A DNA stretch of 64,000 nt from SZUA-584 sp041656035 (GTDB lineage Bacteria > Bacillota > Clostridia > Christensenellales > SZUA-584): assembly GCA_964586785.1 (NCBI GenBank), contig CAZPHS010000003.1:62001-126000 (forward strand), written 5' to 3'. The notes under the pieces are model-generated. The model had not been told where the DNA came from. It saw nothing but the letters and a program-made list of their open reading frames with translations, and searched no databases. Position numbers and translations under genes: made by a program. The first letter of the stretch is position 1. Each line of letters starts with the position of its first letter. Of this stretch, positions 42,139 through 50,871 are shown one piece after another.

Positions 42139-45100
42139 TTACTGCCTCCTTTCACAATGCAGACAGCGCATGGCTTCCGCCATCGCATTCAGTTTGTGAT
42201 ATCCCTTTATTACTTCGTCAAAATTATTTTTTCTGGTTTCGGGGTCAAGCACTTCCTGTTCGAAACGGGCGTGCGCCACAACCTCGTCATTATCGGATAT
42301 TTCGGGAATATCTATAAACTCGCCTTTGTTAAGCTTGCCTTTGCCGCCCAGATATTTGTCTATGGAAACAGCGGCCTTTTTACCGTCCGCAATGGCGCGT
42401 ATAACCTCGTCCGGCCCGCGTGTAACGTCTCCGCCCGCGAAAACGCCTTCCATTGTAGTCATCTGTGTGTCGTCCTTTAATACAAATGTGCCCCAAGGAG
42501 TGATTCCTATCTCGTCTTTGCCTATAAACGGAAAGTCCGCGTGCTGGCTGACGGCGGGTATAACCATATCCGCGTCCAGCACAAAGTTTGAATCCTCTAT
42601 GAGAACGGAGCGTCTTCTGCCGGAAGCGTCAAAGTTGCCAAGCCTCATTTTTACGCACTCCACCTTGCAAACCTTGCCGTCCTTACCGGCAATAAACCGT
42701 ACCGGAGCGGCAAGTTCAATTATCTCTATGCCCTCCTCTACAGCCTCGCGAATCTCCGTTTCGTATGCGGGCATAGCGTCCGTCGTTCTTCTGTATAATA
42801 CGGTAACTTTTTTCGCGCCGAGGCGCAGCGCTGTACGCGCCGAGTCTATAGCCGTGTTTCCGCCGCCTATAACCATTACATTGCAGCCTATCTGCATGGG
42901 AGCGTGCGTATTGGCTTTTTTCAGGAACCGTATGCCGTGTATAACGCCCGGAAGGTCTTCCCCGGGTATATTCACTTTTTGGGGAAGCTGCGTGCCTGTG
43001 GCGATGTATATGGAATCGTATTTTGATTTTATGTCTTTGAAGGATATATCTTTGCCTACTTCGGTATTAAGGTGTATTTTAACTCCCGCCTGCTCTACAA
43101 GCAAAACCTCATGCGCGAGAACGTCTTTGGGCAGCCTGTATTCGGGAATGCCGTAGCAAAGAACGCCTCCGGCGGTGTCGTGCTCCTCAAAAACATCGAC
43201 GTCGTAGCCTATGCGCGCGAGATAATACGCGCAGGTTAAGCCGGAAGCTCCCGCTCCTAAAACCGCGACGCTCTTGCCGTTTTTAGGGAATACTATATCG
43301 TGGGAATAAGCCTTTTCGTTTTGTATCGCGTAATCCGCAACGAACCGTTTCAAATCGCATATCGCGACCGCCTCGTCAACTGTGCCCCTGCGGCATTTGC
43401 TCTCGCACGGTCTTGTGCATATGCGTCCGCAAACCGCGGGGAACGGGTTTTCCTGGCGGACAAGATTATACGCGTCTATAAACCTGCCTGCCGCTATTAA
43501 AGACATATAGCCGGGCACGTTTACGTTCGCGGGGCAGGTGTTCTCGCACGGAGATATAAAAAGCTCCGAGCACACTCCGGCGCGGCAGTATTTGTTTCTT
43601 ATGTGTTCGTCGTACTCGTCGCGAAAATATTTTATTGTGGACAGCACAGGATTGGGCGCCGTCTGTCCAAGCCCGCACATGGCGGTTTCTGAAAGCGTTT
43701 CGCCAAGCTCAATAAGCAGCTCAACGTCGCCTTCCTTGCCTTCGCCGCGCGTGATGCGCTCTAATATCTCAAGCATTCGCTTTGTGCCTATGCGGCACGC
43801 GGTGCATTTTCCGCATGACTCGTCGCGTATAAAATCCATAAAGAACCGCGCGGTATCGACCATGCAGGTATCCTCGTTCATAACTATAAGCCCGCCGGAA
43901 CCCATAATAGCGCCGAGTTCTTTTAACGGCTCGTAATCGGTTATTACGTTTAAATCCTTTGTTGTTACGCACCCGCCCGACGGTCCGCCTATCTGCGCCG
44001 ATTTGAATTTCTTTTTACCGGGCGTTCCGCCGCCTATTTCGAAAATAATATCTCCGAGGGGAGTTCCTATAGGCACCTCCACAATGCCGGTGTTAACGAC
44101 ATTGCCGGCGAGCGCGAAAACTTTTGTTCCCTTGCTTTGCTCGGTGCCAAAGCCGGAGTACCATTCGCCGCCCTTAAAAATTATAACCGGTATGTTCGCG
44201 AGCGTTTCGACATTATTAATAATAGTCGGCTTGCCAAAGAGCCCGCTTTGGAAGGGAAACGGCGGTTTTTGGCGCGGCTCGCCGCGATTGCCCTCTATGG
44301 AAGACATAAGCGAGGTTTCCTCGCCGCATACGAAAGCGCCCGCGCCTATGCGTATTTCTATGTCAAAAGAAAAATCCGTACCGAATATGTTTTTGCCGAG
44401 AAGCCCCAAACCGCGCGCTTCCTCAAGCGCGGCCGTCATTCTTTCCACCGCTATGGGGTATTCGGCGCGTATATATATATATCCCATATTTGCGCCTATG
44501 GCATAGCCGCCTATCATCATTCCCTCTATAACGGAATGCGGGTCGCCTTCTATTATGCTGCGGTCCATAAACGCGCCGGGGTCGCCTTCGTCGGCGTTGC
44601 ATACAATGTATTTGGCGTCGCCGGACTGGTTAAGCGCCGCCTCCCATTTAACACCGGTGGGGAATCCCGCTCCGCCGCGCCCCTTAAGCCCCGACTTTTT
44701 AACAATATCCACTACGTCCTTGGGCGATAATCCCGACAAAGCGCTGTGAATAGCGAAATAGCCGTCGCTTGCTATATATGCCTCTATATCGCCGAATTCT
44801 ATTGAGCCGCAATTGCGAAGAGCGATTTTCACCTGTCTTTTGAAAAAATCTATGTCGTCTATTTTGGGAACGTGTTTGCGAAGGGAATGATCATAAAAAG
44901 TATATTCTTCTATCACCCGACCGCCGATAATATGCGTGTTTATTATCTCTTGCGCTTTTTTCTCATCAATTTCGGTGTAGAAAACTCTGTCGGGCAGCAC
45001 AAGCACAACGGGGCCTACGGCGCAGGTTCCCATACAACCGGTTTGATATATCTTAACCTTGCCCGCAAGGCCTTTATTTTGTATTCCGTTTACAAAAGTA

Positions 45101-45237
45101 TCGTAAACCTGGGCGCAGTTTGACGAGACGCAGCCCGCGCCGCTGCATATGTATATACGGTAATCGTATTTTTGCAGTGTTTTATTATACCGCTCTTTTA
45201 TATCCCTAAGCTGTGATATAGTATTAATTGTTTTCAA
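42139..45237 (-). CDS. hydB: Hydrogenase NuoF-like subunit fused to a GltD-like flavoprotein
   Basis: 1032 residues. A thioredoxin-like 2Fe-2S domain (about 1-125, CSGAGCVSSNC) precedes a NuoF core binding FMN and NAD(P) (GLKGRGGAGFPTGVKW and CNADEGDPGAFMDR) with the 4Fe-4S site CGKCTACRIGT. From about 560 to the end is a GltD/NfnB-like domain: a ferredoxin-like Cys segment (CENTCPANVNVPGY, CGRICTRPCESKCRRG), then GAGASGLTCAYYLARIG and GGGNTAIDSARTALRLGA. NuoF-type HydB binds NAD(H); the added flavoprotein suggests NADPH use. The TTG start 45237 has GGAGG upstream. It lies between hydC and hydA with gaps of 12 and 3 bases. Confidence 0.9.
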   Translation of the reverse strand: MKTINTISQLRDIKERYNKTLQKYDYRIYICSGAGCVSSNCAQVYDTFVNGIQNKGLAGKVKIYQTGCMGTCAVGPVVLVLPDRVFYTEIDEKKAQEIINTHIIGGRVIEEYTFYDHSLRKHVPKIDDIDFFKRQVKIALRNCGSIEFGDIEAYIASDGYFAIHSALSGLSPKDVVDIVKKSGLKGRGGAGFPTGVKWEAALNQSGDAKYIVCNADEGDPGAFMDRSIIEGDPHSVIEGMMIGGYAIGANMGYIYIRAEYPIAVERMTAALEEARGLGLLGKNIFGTDFSFDIEIRIGAGAFVCGEETSLMSSIEGNRGEPRQKPPFPFQSGLFGKPTIINNVETLANIPVIIFKGGEWYSGFGTEQSKGTKVFALAGNVVNTGIVEVPIGTPLGDIIFEIGGGTPGKKKFKSAQIGGPSGGCVTTKDLNVITDYEPLKELGAIMGSGGLIVMNEDTCMVDTARFFMDFIRDESCGKCTACRIGTKRMLEILERITRGEGKEGDVELLIELGETLSETAMCGLGQTAPNPVLSTIKYFRDEYDEHIRNKYCRAGVCSELFISPCENTCPANVNVPGYMSLIAAGRFIDAYNLVRQENPFPAVCGRICTRPCESKCRRGTVDEAVAICDLKRFVADYAIQNEKAYSHDIVFPKNGKSVAVLGAGASGLTCAYYLARIGYDVDVFEEHDTAGGVLCYGIPEYRLPKDVLAHEVLLVEQAGVKIHLNTEVGKDISFKDIKSKYDSIYIATGTQLPQKVNIPGEDLPGVIHGIRFLKKANTHAPMQIGCNVMVIGGGNTAIDSARTALRLGAKKVTVLYRRTTDAMPAYETEIREAVEEGIEIIELAAPVRFIAGKDGKVCKVECVKMRLGNFDASGRRRSVLIEDSNFVLDADMVIPAVSQHADFPFIGKDEIGITPWGTFVLKDDTQMTTMEGVFAGGDVTRGPDEVIRAIADGKKAAVSIDKYLGGKGKLNKGEFIDIPEISDNDEVVAHARFEQEVLDPETRKNNFDEVIKGYHKLNAMAEAMRCLHCERRQ

Positions 45238-45249
45238 ATCCGCCGCCTC

Positions 45250-45759
45250 CTATTCGTCGTATTTAGACAGTATCGCGCCAAGCTTGTTTACATTAACCTG
45301 CTTGTAGACGACGTCGTCTATCATAACAGCGGGAGCAAGCCCGCAAGCGCCTATACAACGCGCAACCTCGAAAGTGAATTTACCGTCGGGCGTAGTTTGG
45401 CCTATATCAACGCCGAGCTTTTCTCTCAGCCCCTCGACTATTTTTTTGCCGCCGCGCACATAGCACGCGGTTCCAAGACAGACGCGTATTGTATGGCGGC
45501 CTCTCGGCTTTGTTGAAAAGAAAGAATAGAACGTCACAACGCCGGACACCTCCGAAAGAGGAATGTTCAAAGAATCGGCAATATATATCTGCACGTCAAG
45601 AGGCAGGAAACCGTATACCTCCTGCGCCAGATGCAGTATCTGTATAAGGCTGCCGGGCTTGCCTTTATACAGGTCGATAATGTTCGCGATTTCCGAATAT
45701 TGCTTTTCGTTGCATTCCTTGCATTCGCAGTGCTTTTCCGTGACAGATTTGGTTTTCAT
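45250..45759 (-). CDS. hydC: Hydrogenase NuoE-like subunit
   Basis: 169 residues, 2Fe-2S thioredoxin-like subunit passing electrons between the flavin subunit and the hydrogenase. Cys positions CLGTACYVRGG and CIGACGLAP hold the cluster. The N-terminus carries an extra Cys-rich stretch CECKECNE, unusual for NuoE-type proteins. The ATG at 45759 has a GGAGGTG site. It is first in the hyd operon, divergent from the response regulator at 46060. Confidence 0.9.
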   Translation of the reverse strand: MKTKSVTEKHCECKECNEKQYSEIANIIDLYKGKPGSLIQILHLAQEVYGFLPLDVQIYIADSLNIPLSEVSGVVTFYSFFSTKPRGRHTIRVCLGTACYVRGGKKIVEGLREKLGVDIGQTTPDGKFTFEVARCIGACGLAPAVMIDDVVYKQVNVNKLGAILSKYDE

Positions 45760-46059
45760 CCCGCACCTCCAAGCTGATTTGAGTAATTATTGATTTTTTT
45801 AAATTGTATATAGCGTACCGTAATATTAATGTATCAAAAGAATGTGATAGAAAAATGATTGAATTTCACAATTAACGGCTTAATTATAGTGCCGTCGCTT
45901 TATATTTAGTATTAAAATATAAAAATACTTCACAATTCCATAACAAATATAAATTATTTCCCTTTAAATATCATTTTCTATTGATGTTTCGCTTGTCAAT
46001 TCCGAAGCGTTGTTATATCATTATTACACTAAACGGAAGAGAAAGCAGGGGATCCGCAA
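45760..46059. other. AT-rich divergent regulatory region between hydC and the response regulator
   Basis: About 300 bases without a gene. A plus-strand promoter for the regulator is clear; no comparably clear promoter was found for hydC. Two TTCACAA heptamers (45865-45871, 45929-45935) are present but not as palindromes. Confidence 0.55.
45993..46021 (+). promoter_or_regulatory. Promoter of the atypical response regulator gene
   Basis: TTGTCA (45993-45998), 17 bases, TATCAT (46016-46021), ending about 39 bases before the ATG. Confidence 0.55.
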
Positions 46060-46737
46060 ATGAAGCAGATACGCCTGTTGATTGTGGAGCCGGGAGCCGA
46101 AATAAGAGCCGCCATAAAAAATCACGCGGCGCTTGAGAATTTTGCCGCGGACGAGGCGGCGGACGGCATAACCGCGTTAAAACTCTTCAGGCGAAACGAT
46201 TATCACATTATTATTATGGAAGCGAATTTGGAAGAGCTTGACGCGTGGCATGTCTGCCAGCAGATTCGCAAAAGTTCGCGCGCCCCTATTATTATGCTGT
46301 CAAAACAAAGCAGCGAAGAAGAAAAGCTGCTTTTCTATGAGATTGGGGCGGATGATTTTATTGAAAAACCGTTTTCATATAAAGAACTTATAGCGCGTAT
46401 AAACGTTTTGCTGCGCCACAGTAAGCTTCACGAAGATTATACGCCAAGAAGGCTTATTTTTGACGGGCTTTGCATAGACATAGCGTCCCGAATAGTGTTT
46501 GTTGACGGCGAGAGCGTTATGCTTACCCCTAAAGAATACAAGCTGCTCTTGTTCCTCGCGAAAAATCCCAACCGCGCCATGACGCGCGAGACTATATTAA
46601 GCGAGGTGTGGGGGGACGATTTTTTCGGCACCGACAGAACCGTGGACACTCATATAAAAACGCTGCGGGAAAACATAAAGCCGTATCATAACTATATAGG
46701 CACCGTATGGGGCTACGGGTACATGTTCAAGACTTAA
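46060..46737 (+). CDS. OmpR-type regulator with a degenerate receiver
   Basis: DNA-binding regulator of 225 residues. The winged-helix output domain (about 130-225; LTPKEYKLLLFLAKNPNRAMTRE, then GTVWGYGYMF) is normal. In the receiver, the acidic pair is E10-P11 in place of Asp-Asp, the phospho-acceptor Asp is Glu (E54 in IIIMEANLEE), and the Thr is Ser. The conserved Lys near 107 (EKPF) is kept. The protein is unlikely to be phosphorylated normally and may be constitutively active or sense another signal. No kinase is adjacent. Divergence from hydC suggests the hydrogenase operon as target. Confidence 0.85.
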   Translation: MKQIRLLIVEPGAEIRAAIKNHAALENFAADEAADGITALKLFRRNDYHIIIMEANLEELDAWHVCQQIRKSSRAPIIMLSKQSSEEEKLLFYEIGADDFIEKPFSYKELIARINVLLRHSKLHEDYTPRRLIFDGLCIDIASRIVFVDGESVMLTPKEYKLLLFLAKNPNRAMTRETILSEVWGDDFFGTDRTVDTHIKTLRENIKPYHNYIGTVWGYGYMFKT

Positions 46738-46752
46738 ATTTATTGTTTTTGA

Positions 46753-47469
46753 TTATTCCGCGCGCTTATCGGTTTTGTCTTCGCGGTGCAAATCAAAAAG
46801 ACCGCGGACGTCTTCTATAGGCTCCACAAACAGTATTTTATTTGAAATATCCATTTGAAGCCCTTGGTGCAAAGCGTTAACCACATTGTCTACCAAATCG
46901 CTCGGCATCAAAATCATAACCACTTCTTTCTCGGGTTCTATTTCCATGCCTAATAATGTCGTGGTAAATTCAGCGCCGGTTCCGCGGCCGTGCATTATTG
47001 TTCCGCCTTTAACGCCCGCTTTGCGCGCTATATCCATTACGTCTTCCGCCATGCCGCGATCGACAATAACCGTCATTTTTTTAAACATACTGTATTCCTC
47101 CGTGCCTTGCATAGTATTTTTGCCGGCTTGATTATTGTTAATAAGCTGGTTCGCTGTTATTACGGGGCTCGTAAAGGCAATTCCGTGACCGGGCTGATAA
47201 AGCTGAAACTCCTCCGTAAACAGTTCCAGCATGGCTTTCGCTTTTTCTTTTTCGAGCAGAAAACTTAACACTTCTTTTTTTTGGCTCTTTATACCGAGCA
47301 TATTTAAAACCGTACTTTTTACCGTGCCTTTGCCGAGAATTATTATTCCTCTGCGCATGTCGTTTTCCTTGGCGATACGCGCGCATTTTTGACATTGATT
47401 TTCATTTAAAATAAGCGTCAATATCAAAAACGACTGTTTTATCGACGGTTCGTTCATCTGGTTATTCAT
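46753..47469 (-). CDS. Tandem PII-like signalling protein
   Basis: 238 residues made of two PII-like (GlnB-like) domains: one about 10-115 (SFLILTLILNENQCQKCARIA, then GIIILGKGT) and one about 125-225 (MTVIVDRGMAEDVMDIARKAG, then GGTIMHGRGTG). PII proteins bind nucleotides and regulate membrane proteins. The gene overlaps the preceding DUF1538 gene by 8 bases, so it probably gates that transporter. ATG 47469 has GGAGG upstream; the start at 47481 contains the ribosome site. Confidence 0.82.
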   Translation of the reverse strand: MNNQMNEPSIKQSFLILTLILNENQCQKCARIAKENDMRRGIIILGKGTVKSTVLNMLGIKSQKKEVLSFLLEKEKAKAMLELFTEEFQLYQPGHGIAFTSPVITANQLINNNQAGKNTMQGTEEYSMFKKMTVIVDRGMAEDVMDIARKAGVKGGTIMHGRGTGAEFTTTLLGMEIEPEKEVVMILMPSDLVDNVVNALHQGLQMDISNKILFVEPIEDVRGLFDLHREDKTDKRAE

Positions 47470-48982
47470 TCTTTCCTCCAATAGGTCTCTTTTTTAAAAC
47501 GGCGGCGCCGGACGCTTTACGCGACTTGGCCTGATAAAGCGCGCCTAACAGCTCTATAGCTATTATAGGCATCATAGCGACTATTGCTATCATTCCAAAC
47601 CCGTCGGCCACCACGTCCGCCGTCGGAACCCGCGAAGCGATGCCTTGTATAAAGGCGAGGGAGAAGGTTGCCGTCATAGGGCCGGAAGCCACGCCTCCCG
47701 CGTCAAATGCCATGCCTACAAACAAATCGGGTACAAAGTAAGCTAAAAGCACCGAAATGCCGAATCCGGGCAGTATATACATCCAAAGCTGTATACCGGG
47801 TATGAAAATACGCAAGGCGGACATAAAGATAGACAGGCCGACAGCCACGGACAGGAAAATGAGAACTAAATTGCGTTTGACCGATCCTCCGGTGACCTCT
47901 TCAACCTGATGGGTTAAAACATGTACGGCCGGTTCGGCCAGCACAGTGGTAAGCCCGAGCAGCCCAGCCACGAATAATATAGGAAATTTAGAGTCCATTG
48001 AAGCAAGCTGTATGCCCAATTGGGAGCCGACCGCCATAAAACCTCCGTTTACGCCCAGCAAAAAGACCACCAGCCCTATGAATGTTAATATTATGCCCCG
48101 GACAATATCTATTACTTTTCTGCCTTTATGTTTAAAGAAAAACACCTGAAATATAACGTAAGCTATAATAATAGGCAGCAGAGTTAAAAAAGCGTCCCAA
48201 GCGATGTGAAACAGTTTGGAGCCGTATGTGTCAAACAGATTGACGGCGGTTATATCGGCTTTAGGCAAAGCGCCGCTCAATTTGCCGTCTCCCACAAAAA
48301 GACCCGAAATTAAAACCCCGAGTATCGCGCCTGTGGAGGAGATACCCACCAACCCAAAGCTGTCGGCTTCACTCATTTTGCTGTCTTTCTTTACCGCGGA
48401 GATACCGGCCGCCAACGCAAGCATAAAAGGCACCGTAATCGCGCCTGTCGTGGCGCCCGAAGCGTCAAACGCTATAGCGAGAAAATCGGACGACGAGAAT
48501 AATGACAGTATGAAGATTATGGCGTACGCGCCCGTAAACACATATTTAAGCCTTATATTTTTAAGAATACGCAGCATTCCGAAGGTCATAAGAGTTCCTA
48601 TTCCCACAGAGACGGCGGCCACCATAAACGTGCTTCCAAACTGTCCTGAGGTTACGCTGTCAACCTGGTTGGCGAGAATATGCAAATCCGGCTCCGCGTA
48701 GGAAATAAAAAAACCTAATATCAAACTGACCGTAATTATCACCGCGTAGCTGTTTAAGTGAGTAATTGTATTGCCGACGCCGTGCCCTATGGGTTCGAGC
48801 CCCTGGTCGATACCGAAAAGAAATACCGTAAGACCTACGATTACAAGAGCGGAGCCTATAAGAAAGGCATATAACATATTCGGCTCCATGGGGCTTACGG
48901 CGAAATGAATTATTAATACAATGAATGTAATAGGCAATACCGAGGCCAAAACTTCTTTAAACTTAACGGCTAACGCATTCAA
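47462..48982 (-). CDS. Fused double-DUF1538 membrane transporter
   Basis: 506 residues, about 12 transmembrane segments, as two homologous halves. The first has VGLTVFLFGIDQGLEPIGH, SYAEPDLHILANQVD and AIAFDASGATTGAITVPF. The second has VFLLGVNGGFMAVGSQLG, LAEPAVHVLTHQVEEVT and GMAFDAGGVASGPMTATF. DUF1538 proteins occur as pairs; I recall a pair reported as a cation/proton antiporter (UmpAB) in a halophile, but the substrate here is not established. TTG 48982 has AGAGGTGAT upstream. It is operonic with the PII-like gene. Confidence 0.82.
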   Translation of the reverse strand: MNALAVKFKEVLASVLPITFIVLIIHFAVSPMEPNMLYAFLIGSALVIVGLTVFLFGIDQGLEPIGHGVGNTITHLNSYAVIITVSLILGFFISYAEPDLHILANQVDSVTSGQFGSTFMVAAVSVGIGTLMTFGMLRILKNIRLKYVFTGAYAIIFILSLFSSSDFLAIAFDASGATTGAITVPFMLALAAGISAVKKDSKMSEADSFGLVGISSTGAILGVLISGLFVGDGKLSGALPKADITAVNLFDTYGSKLFHIAWDAFLTLLPIIIAYVIFQVFFFKHKGRKVIDIVRGIILTFIGLVVFLLGVNGGFMAVGSQLGIQLASMDSKFPILFVAGLLGLTTVLAEPAVHVLTHQVEEVTGGSVKRNLVLIFLSVAVGLSIFMSALRIFIPGIQLWMYILPGFGISVLLAYFVPDLFVGMAFDAGGVASGPMTATFSLAFIQGIASRVPTADVVADGFGMIAIVAMMPIIAIELLGALYQAKSRKASGAAVLKKRPIGGKNE

Positions 48983-49251
48983 ATAATCACCTCTATGTTA
49001 AAAATTCACATCGCTTTTTTGCGGGGCGCTTAAAACCTGCCGCTTAACGCGCGCCAAAATAAATCGTTAATACAATAACATGAATCGATGAAAACCTCAA
49101 ATCCTAAAAGCGCGCGTACGCACGCCAAACCGCCCTGATTCGCATATAAAAAGCATTTGTTAAAATTGCTTTACGGGCAGGCATTTATTTGCTATTATTT
49201 TAAAAAGGCGCTATGGGGTTTTGGGAAAATAAATGTGAGGAGATATTGCGT

Positions 49252-49917
49252 ATGAACCGTTTTGTTCCCGAAATTCAGGGTACATTGAGAAGACATATGG
49301 TAAGGGTTCCCGAGGCTATAAACGAAGTCAGCGGAATTCGTATATTCGGCAAGACAATAAAATCGCTCGTGTTTACAACGGACGTGGCGCTTATCAAAAA
49401 CTGCAACGCGAACGCCGTTATCGCCGTTTATCCTTTTACGCCACAGCCCGTTATATCGCACGCGCTGATAACCGTATCTGACATTCCGGTTTTCTGCGGT
49501 GTTGGGGGAGGCACAACAACAGGCAAACGCGTAATCAACCTTGCGATGGACGCGGAATTCCAGGGAGCCATAGGCATTGTCGTCAACGCCCCTACGCCTA
49601 ACGAGACCATATTAAGCCTTAAAAACCGCATAGATATACCCATAGTTGTTACCGTTGTTTCGGAGCATGAGGATATAGGCGCGAGAATCAGAGCCGGCGC
49701 GTCCATACTTAATGTTTCCGGCGCGTCAAAATCACCGCAGATTGTGAAAAAGATACGCGAGAGATTCCCCGAGGTTCCTATAATAGCTACCGGCGGTCCA
49801 AATAACGATTCAATAAACAGAACCATAGAAGCGGGCGCCAACGCAATAACTTACACTCCGCCGACATCCGCCGAGATATTTAAAAGTCTTATGGAAAAAT
49901 ACCGCGACCAATTCTAG
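49252..49917 (+). CDS. TIM-barrel protein of unknown function
   Basis: 221 residues with the alternating beta-alpha pattern of a (beta/alpha)8 barrel and phosphate-binding type ends: GVGGGTTTGKRVINLAMDAE, then VPIIATGGPNNDSINRTIEAGA. Related genes in Clostridia are annotated only as hydrolase-like. ATG 49252 follows TGAGGAGA. It is a single gene converging on rsfS. Confidence 0.7.
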   Translation: MNRFVPEIQGTLRRHMVRVPEAINEVSGIRIFGKTIKSLVFTTDVALIKNCNANAVIAVYPFTPQPVISHALITVSDIPVFCGVGGGTTTGKRVINLAMDAEFQGAIGIVVNAPTPNETILSLKNRIDIPIVVTVVSEHEDIGARIRAGASILNVSGASKSPQIVKKIRERFPEVPIIATGGPNNDSINRTIEAGANAITYTPPTSAEIFKSLMEKYRDQF

Positions 49918-49925
49918 CTGTTTGT

Positions 49926-50297
49926 TCAGCCGTTTTTTATATGCTCGCCGGTTATAAGCATAAAATTATCGCCGTCCGTCCATAACCGCTCAAGACCGTA
50001 GAATTCACGTTCCTGTCTGTGAAAAATATGAATAAGTATATCGCCGTAATCAATAACTATCCAGCGGCCTTCGCGATAACCCTCAATGCGAAGCCGGTTT
50101 CTGCCGGCTTTGGCCATATGGTCTTGAACTTCATCGCATAAGGATTTAACATGCACGTCGGAGCGACCGCTTGCGAGTATGAAGTAATCCGCGACAATAG
50201 TTAAGTTAGAGACATGAATAAGCCTTACGTCCTCGGCTTTGTTCATGAATAAAAGCTTGGCCGCGTTTTGCACTTCGTCACTGAAATTGTGTTTCAA
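49926..50297 (-). CDS. rsfS: Ribosome silencing factor
   Basis: 123 residues. It binds ribosomal protein uL14 and blocks joining of subunits when nutrients are short. Motifs DYFILASGRSDVHVKSL and EGYREGRWIVIDYGDILIHIFH are typical. The TTG start 50297 has GGAGGAAAAAT upstream. It follows yqeK by 4 bases in the conserved nadD-yqeK-rsfS order. Confidence 0.93.
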   Translation of the reverse strand: MKHNFSDEVQNAAKLLFMNKAEDVRLIHVSNLTIVADYFILASGRSDVHVKSLCDEVQDHMAKAGRNRLRIEGYREGRWIVIDYGDILIHIFHRQEREFYGLERLWTDGDNFMLITGEHIKNG

Positions 50298-50301
50298 ATT
50301 T

Positions 50302-50871
50302 TTATTTTTCCTCCTCTTTAAATAAATCGTTGTATGCTTTTACGCTGTTGGGGTGAAGCGCGAAACCCTTGCGTTTCACAAATTCCATAACTTTTTGCAG
50401 CGCGAGACGCATAGCCAGGTCAACGTCTTTTTTCGCGAGTTCCCTTATATCGTCCAAATCGTCAAATTTACGGGAAGGCTCTGTTAAATCCGCGATATAC
50501 ACTATCTTCTCAAGCCGCGACATACCGGCGCGTCCCGTCGTGTGCCAGCGTATGGCGTTTAAAACGTCTTCGTCGGTTATGCCGAAAAGCTTATTGGCCA
50601 TTGCCGCGCCCAGTCTTCCGTGAAGCAGCTCCTTGTTGTTTTGTTCGTACTCGTCGGCGGAGACGCGGTAATCTTCGGCGGTTTTCGCAATCGCCTCGCC
50701 GCTCAGTCCCTTGGCTATATCATGCAAAAGCCCCGCCATATATGCCTTGCGCTCGTCTTCGCCGTGTATTTTCGCGAGCGTCGAAGCCATACTCGCCGTT
50801 TTCAAAGAATGTTCCGTTCTTTGCGGGTCAAGATTGTCGTGCAGAAAAGTAATTATATCATCAATCAGCAT
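50302..50871 (-). CDS. yqeK: HD-domain Ap4A hydrolase YqeK
   Basis: 189 residues; symmetrical cleavage of diadenosine tetraphosphate is reported for this family. HD signatures HSLKTASMAS, HDIAKG and HGRLGA hold the metal site. The ATG lies inside the end of nadD, with AGAGGCG upstream. The operon position with nadD and rsfS supports the name. Confidence 0.9.
   Translation of the reverse strand: MLIDDIITFLHDNLDPQRTEHSLKTASMASTLAKIHGEDERKAYMAGLLHDIAKGLSGEAIAKTAEDYRVSADEYEQNNKELLHGRLGAAMANKLFGITDEDVLNAIRWHTTGRAGMSRLEKIVYIADLTEPSRKFDDLDDIRELAKKDVDLAMRLALQKVMEFVKRKGFALHPNSVKAYNDLFKEEEK

Noticed and set aside
40427..43156. Long plus-strand ORFs across the hydrogenase genes (231 and 276 codons)
   Set aside because: Antisense to hydA and hydB, whose cofactor motifs are intact; no ribosome site, biased composition.
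45865..45935. Two TTCACAA heptamers resembling Rex half-sites upstream of hydC
   Set aside because: Neither has the matching TTGTGAA four bases away, so they do not form a Rex palindrome; a chance match in AT-rich DNA is possible.
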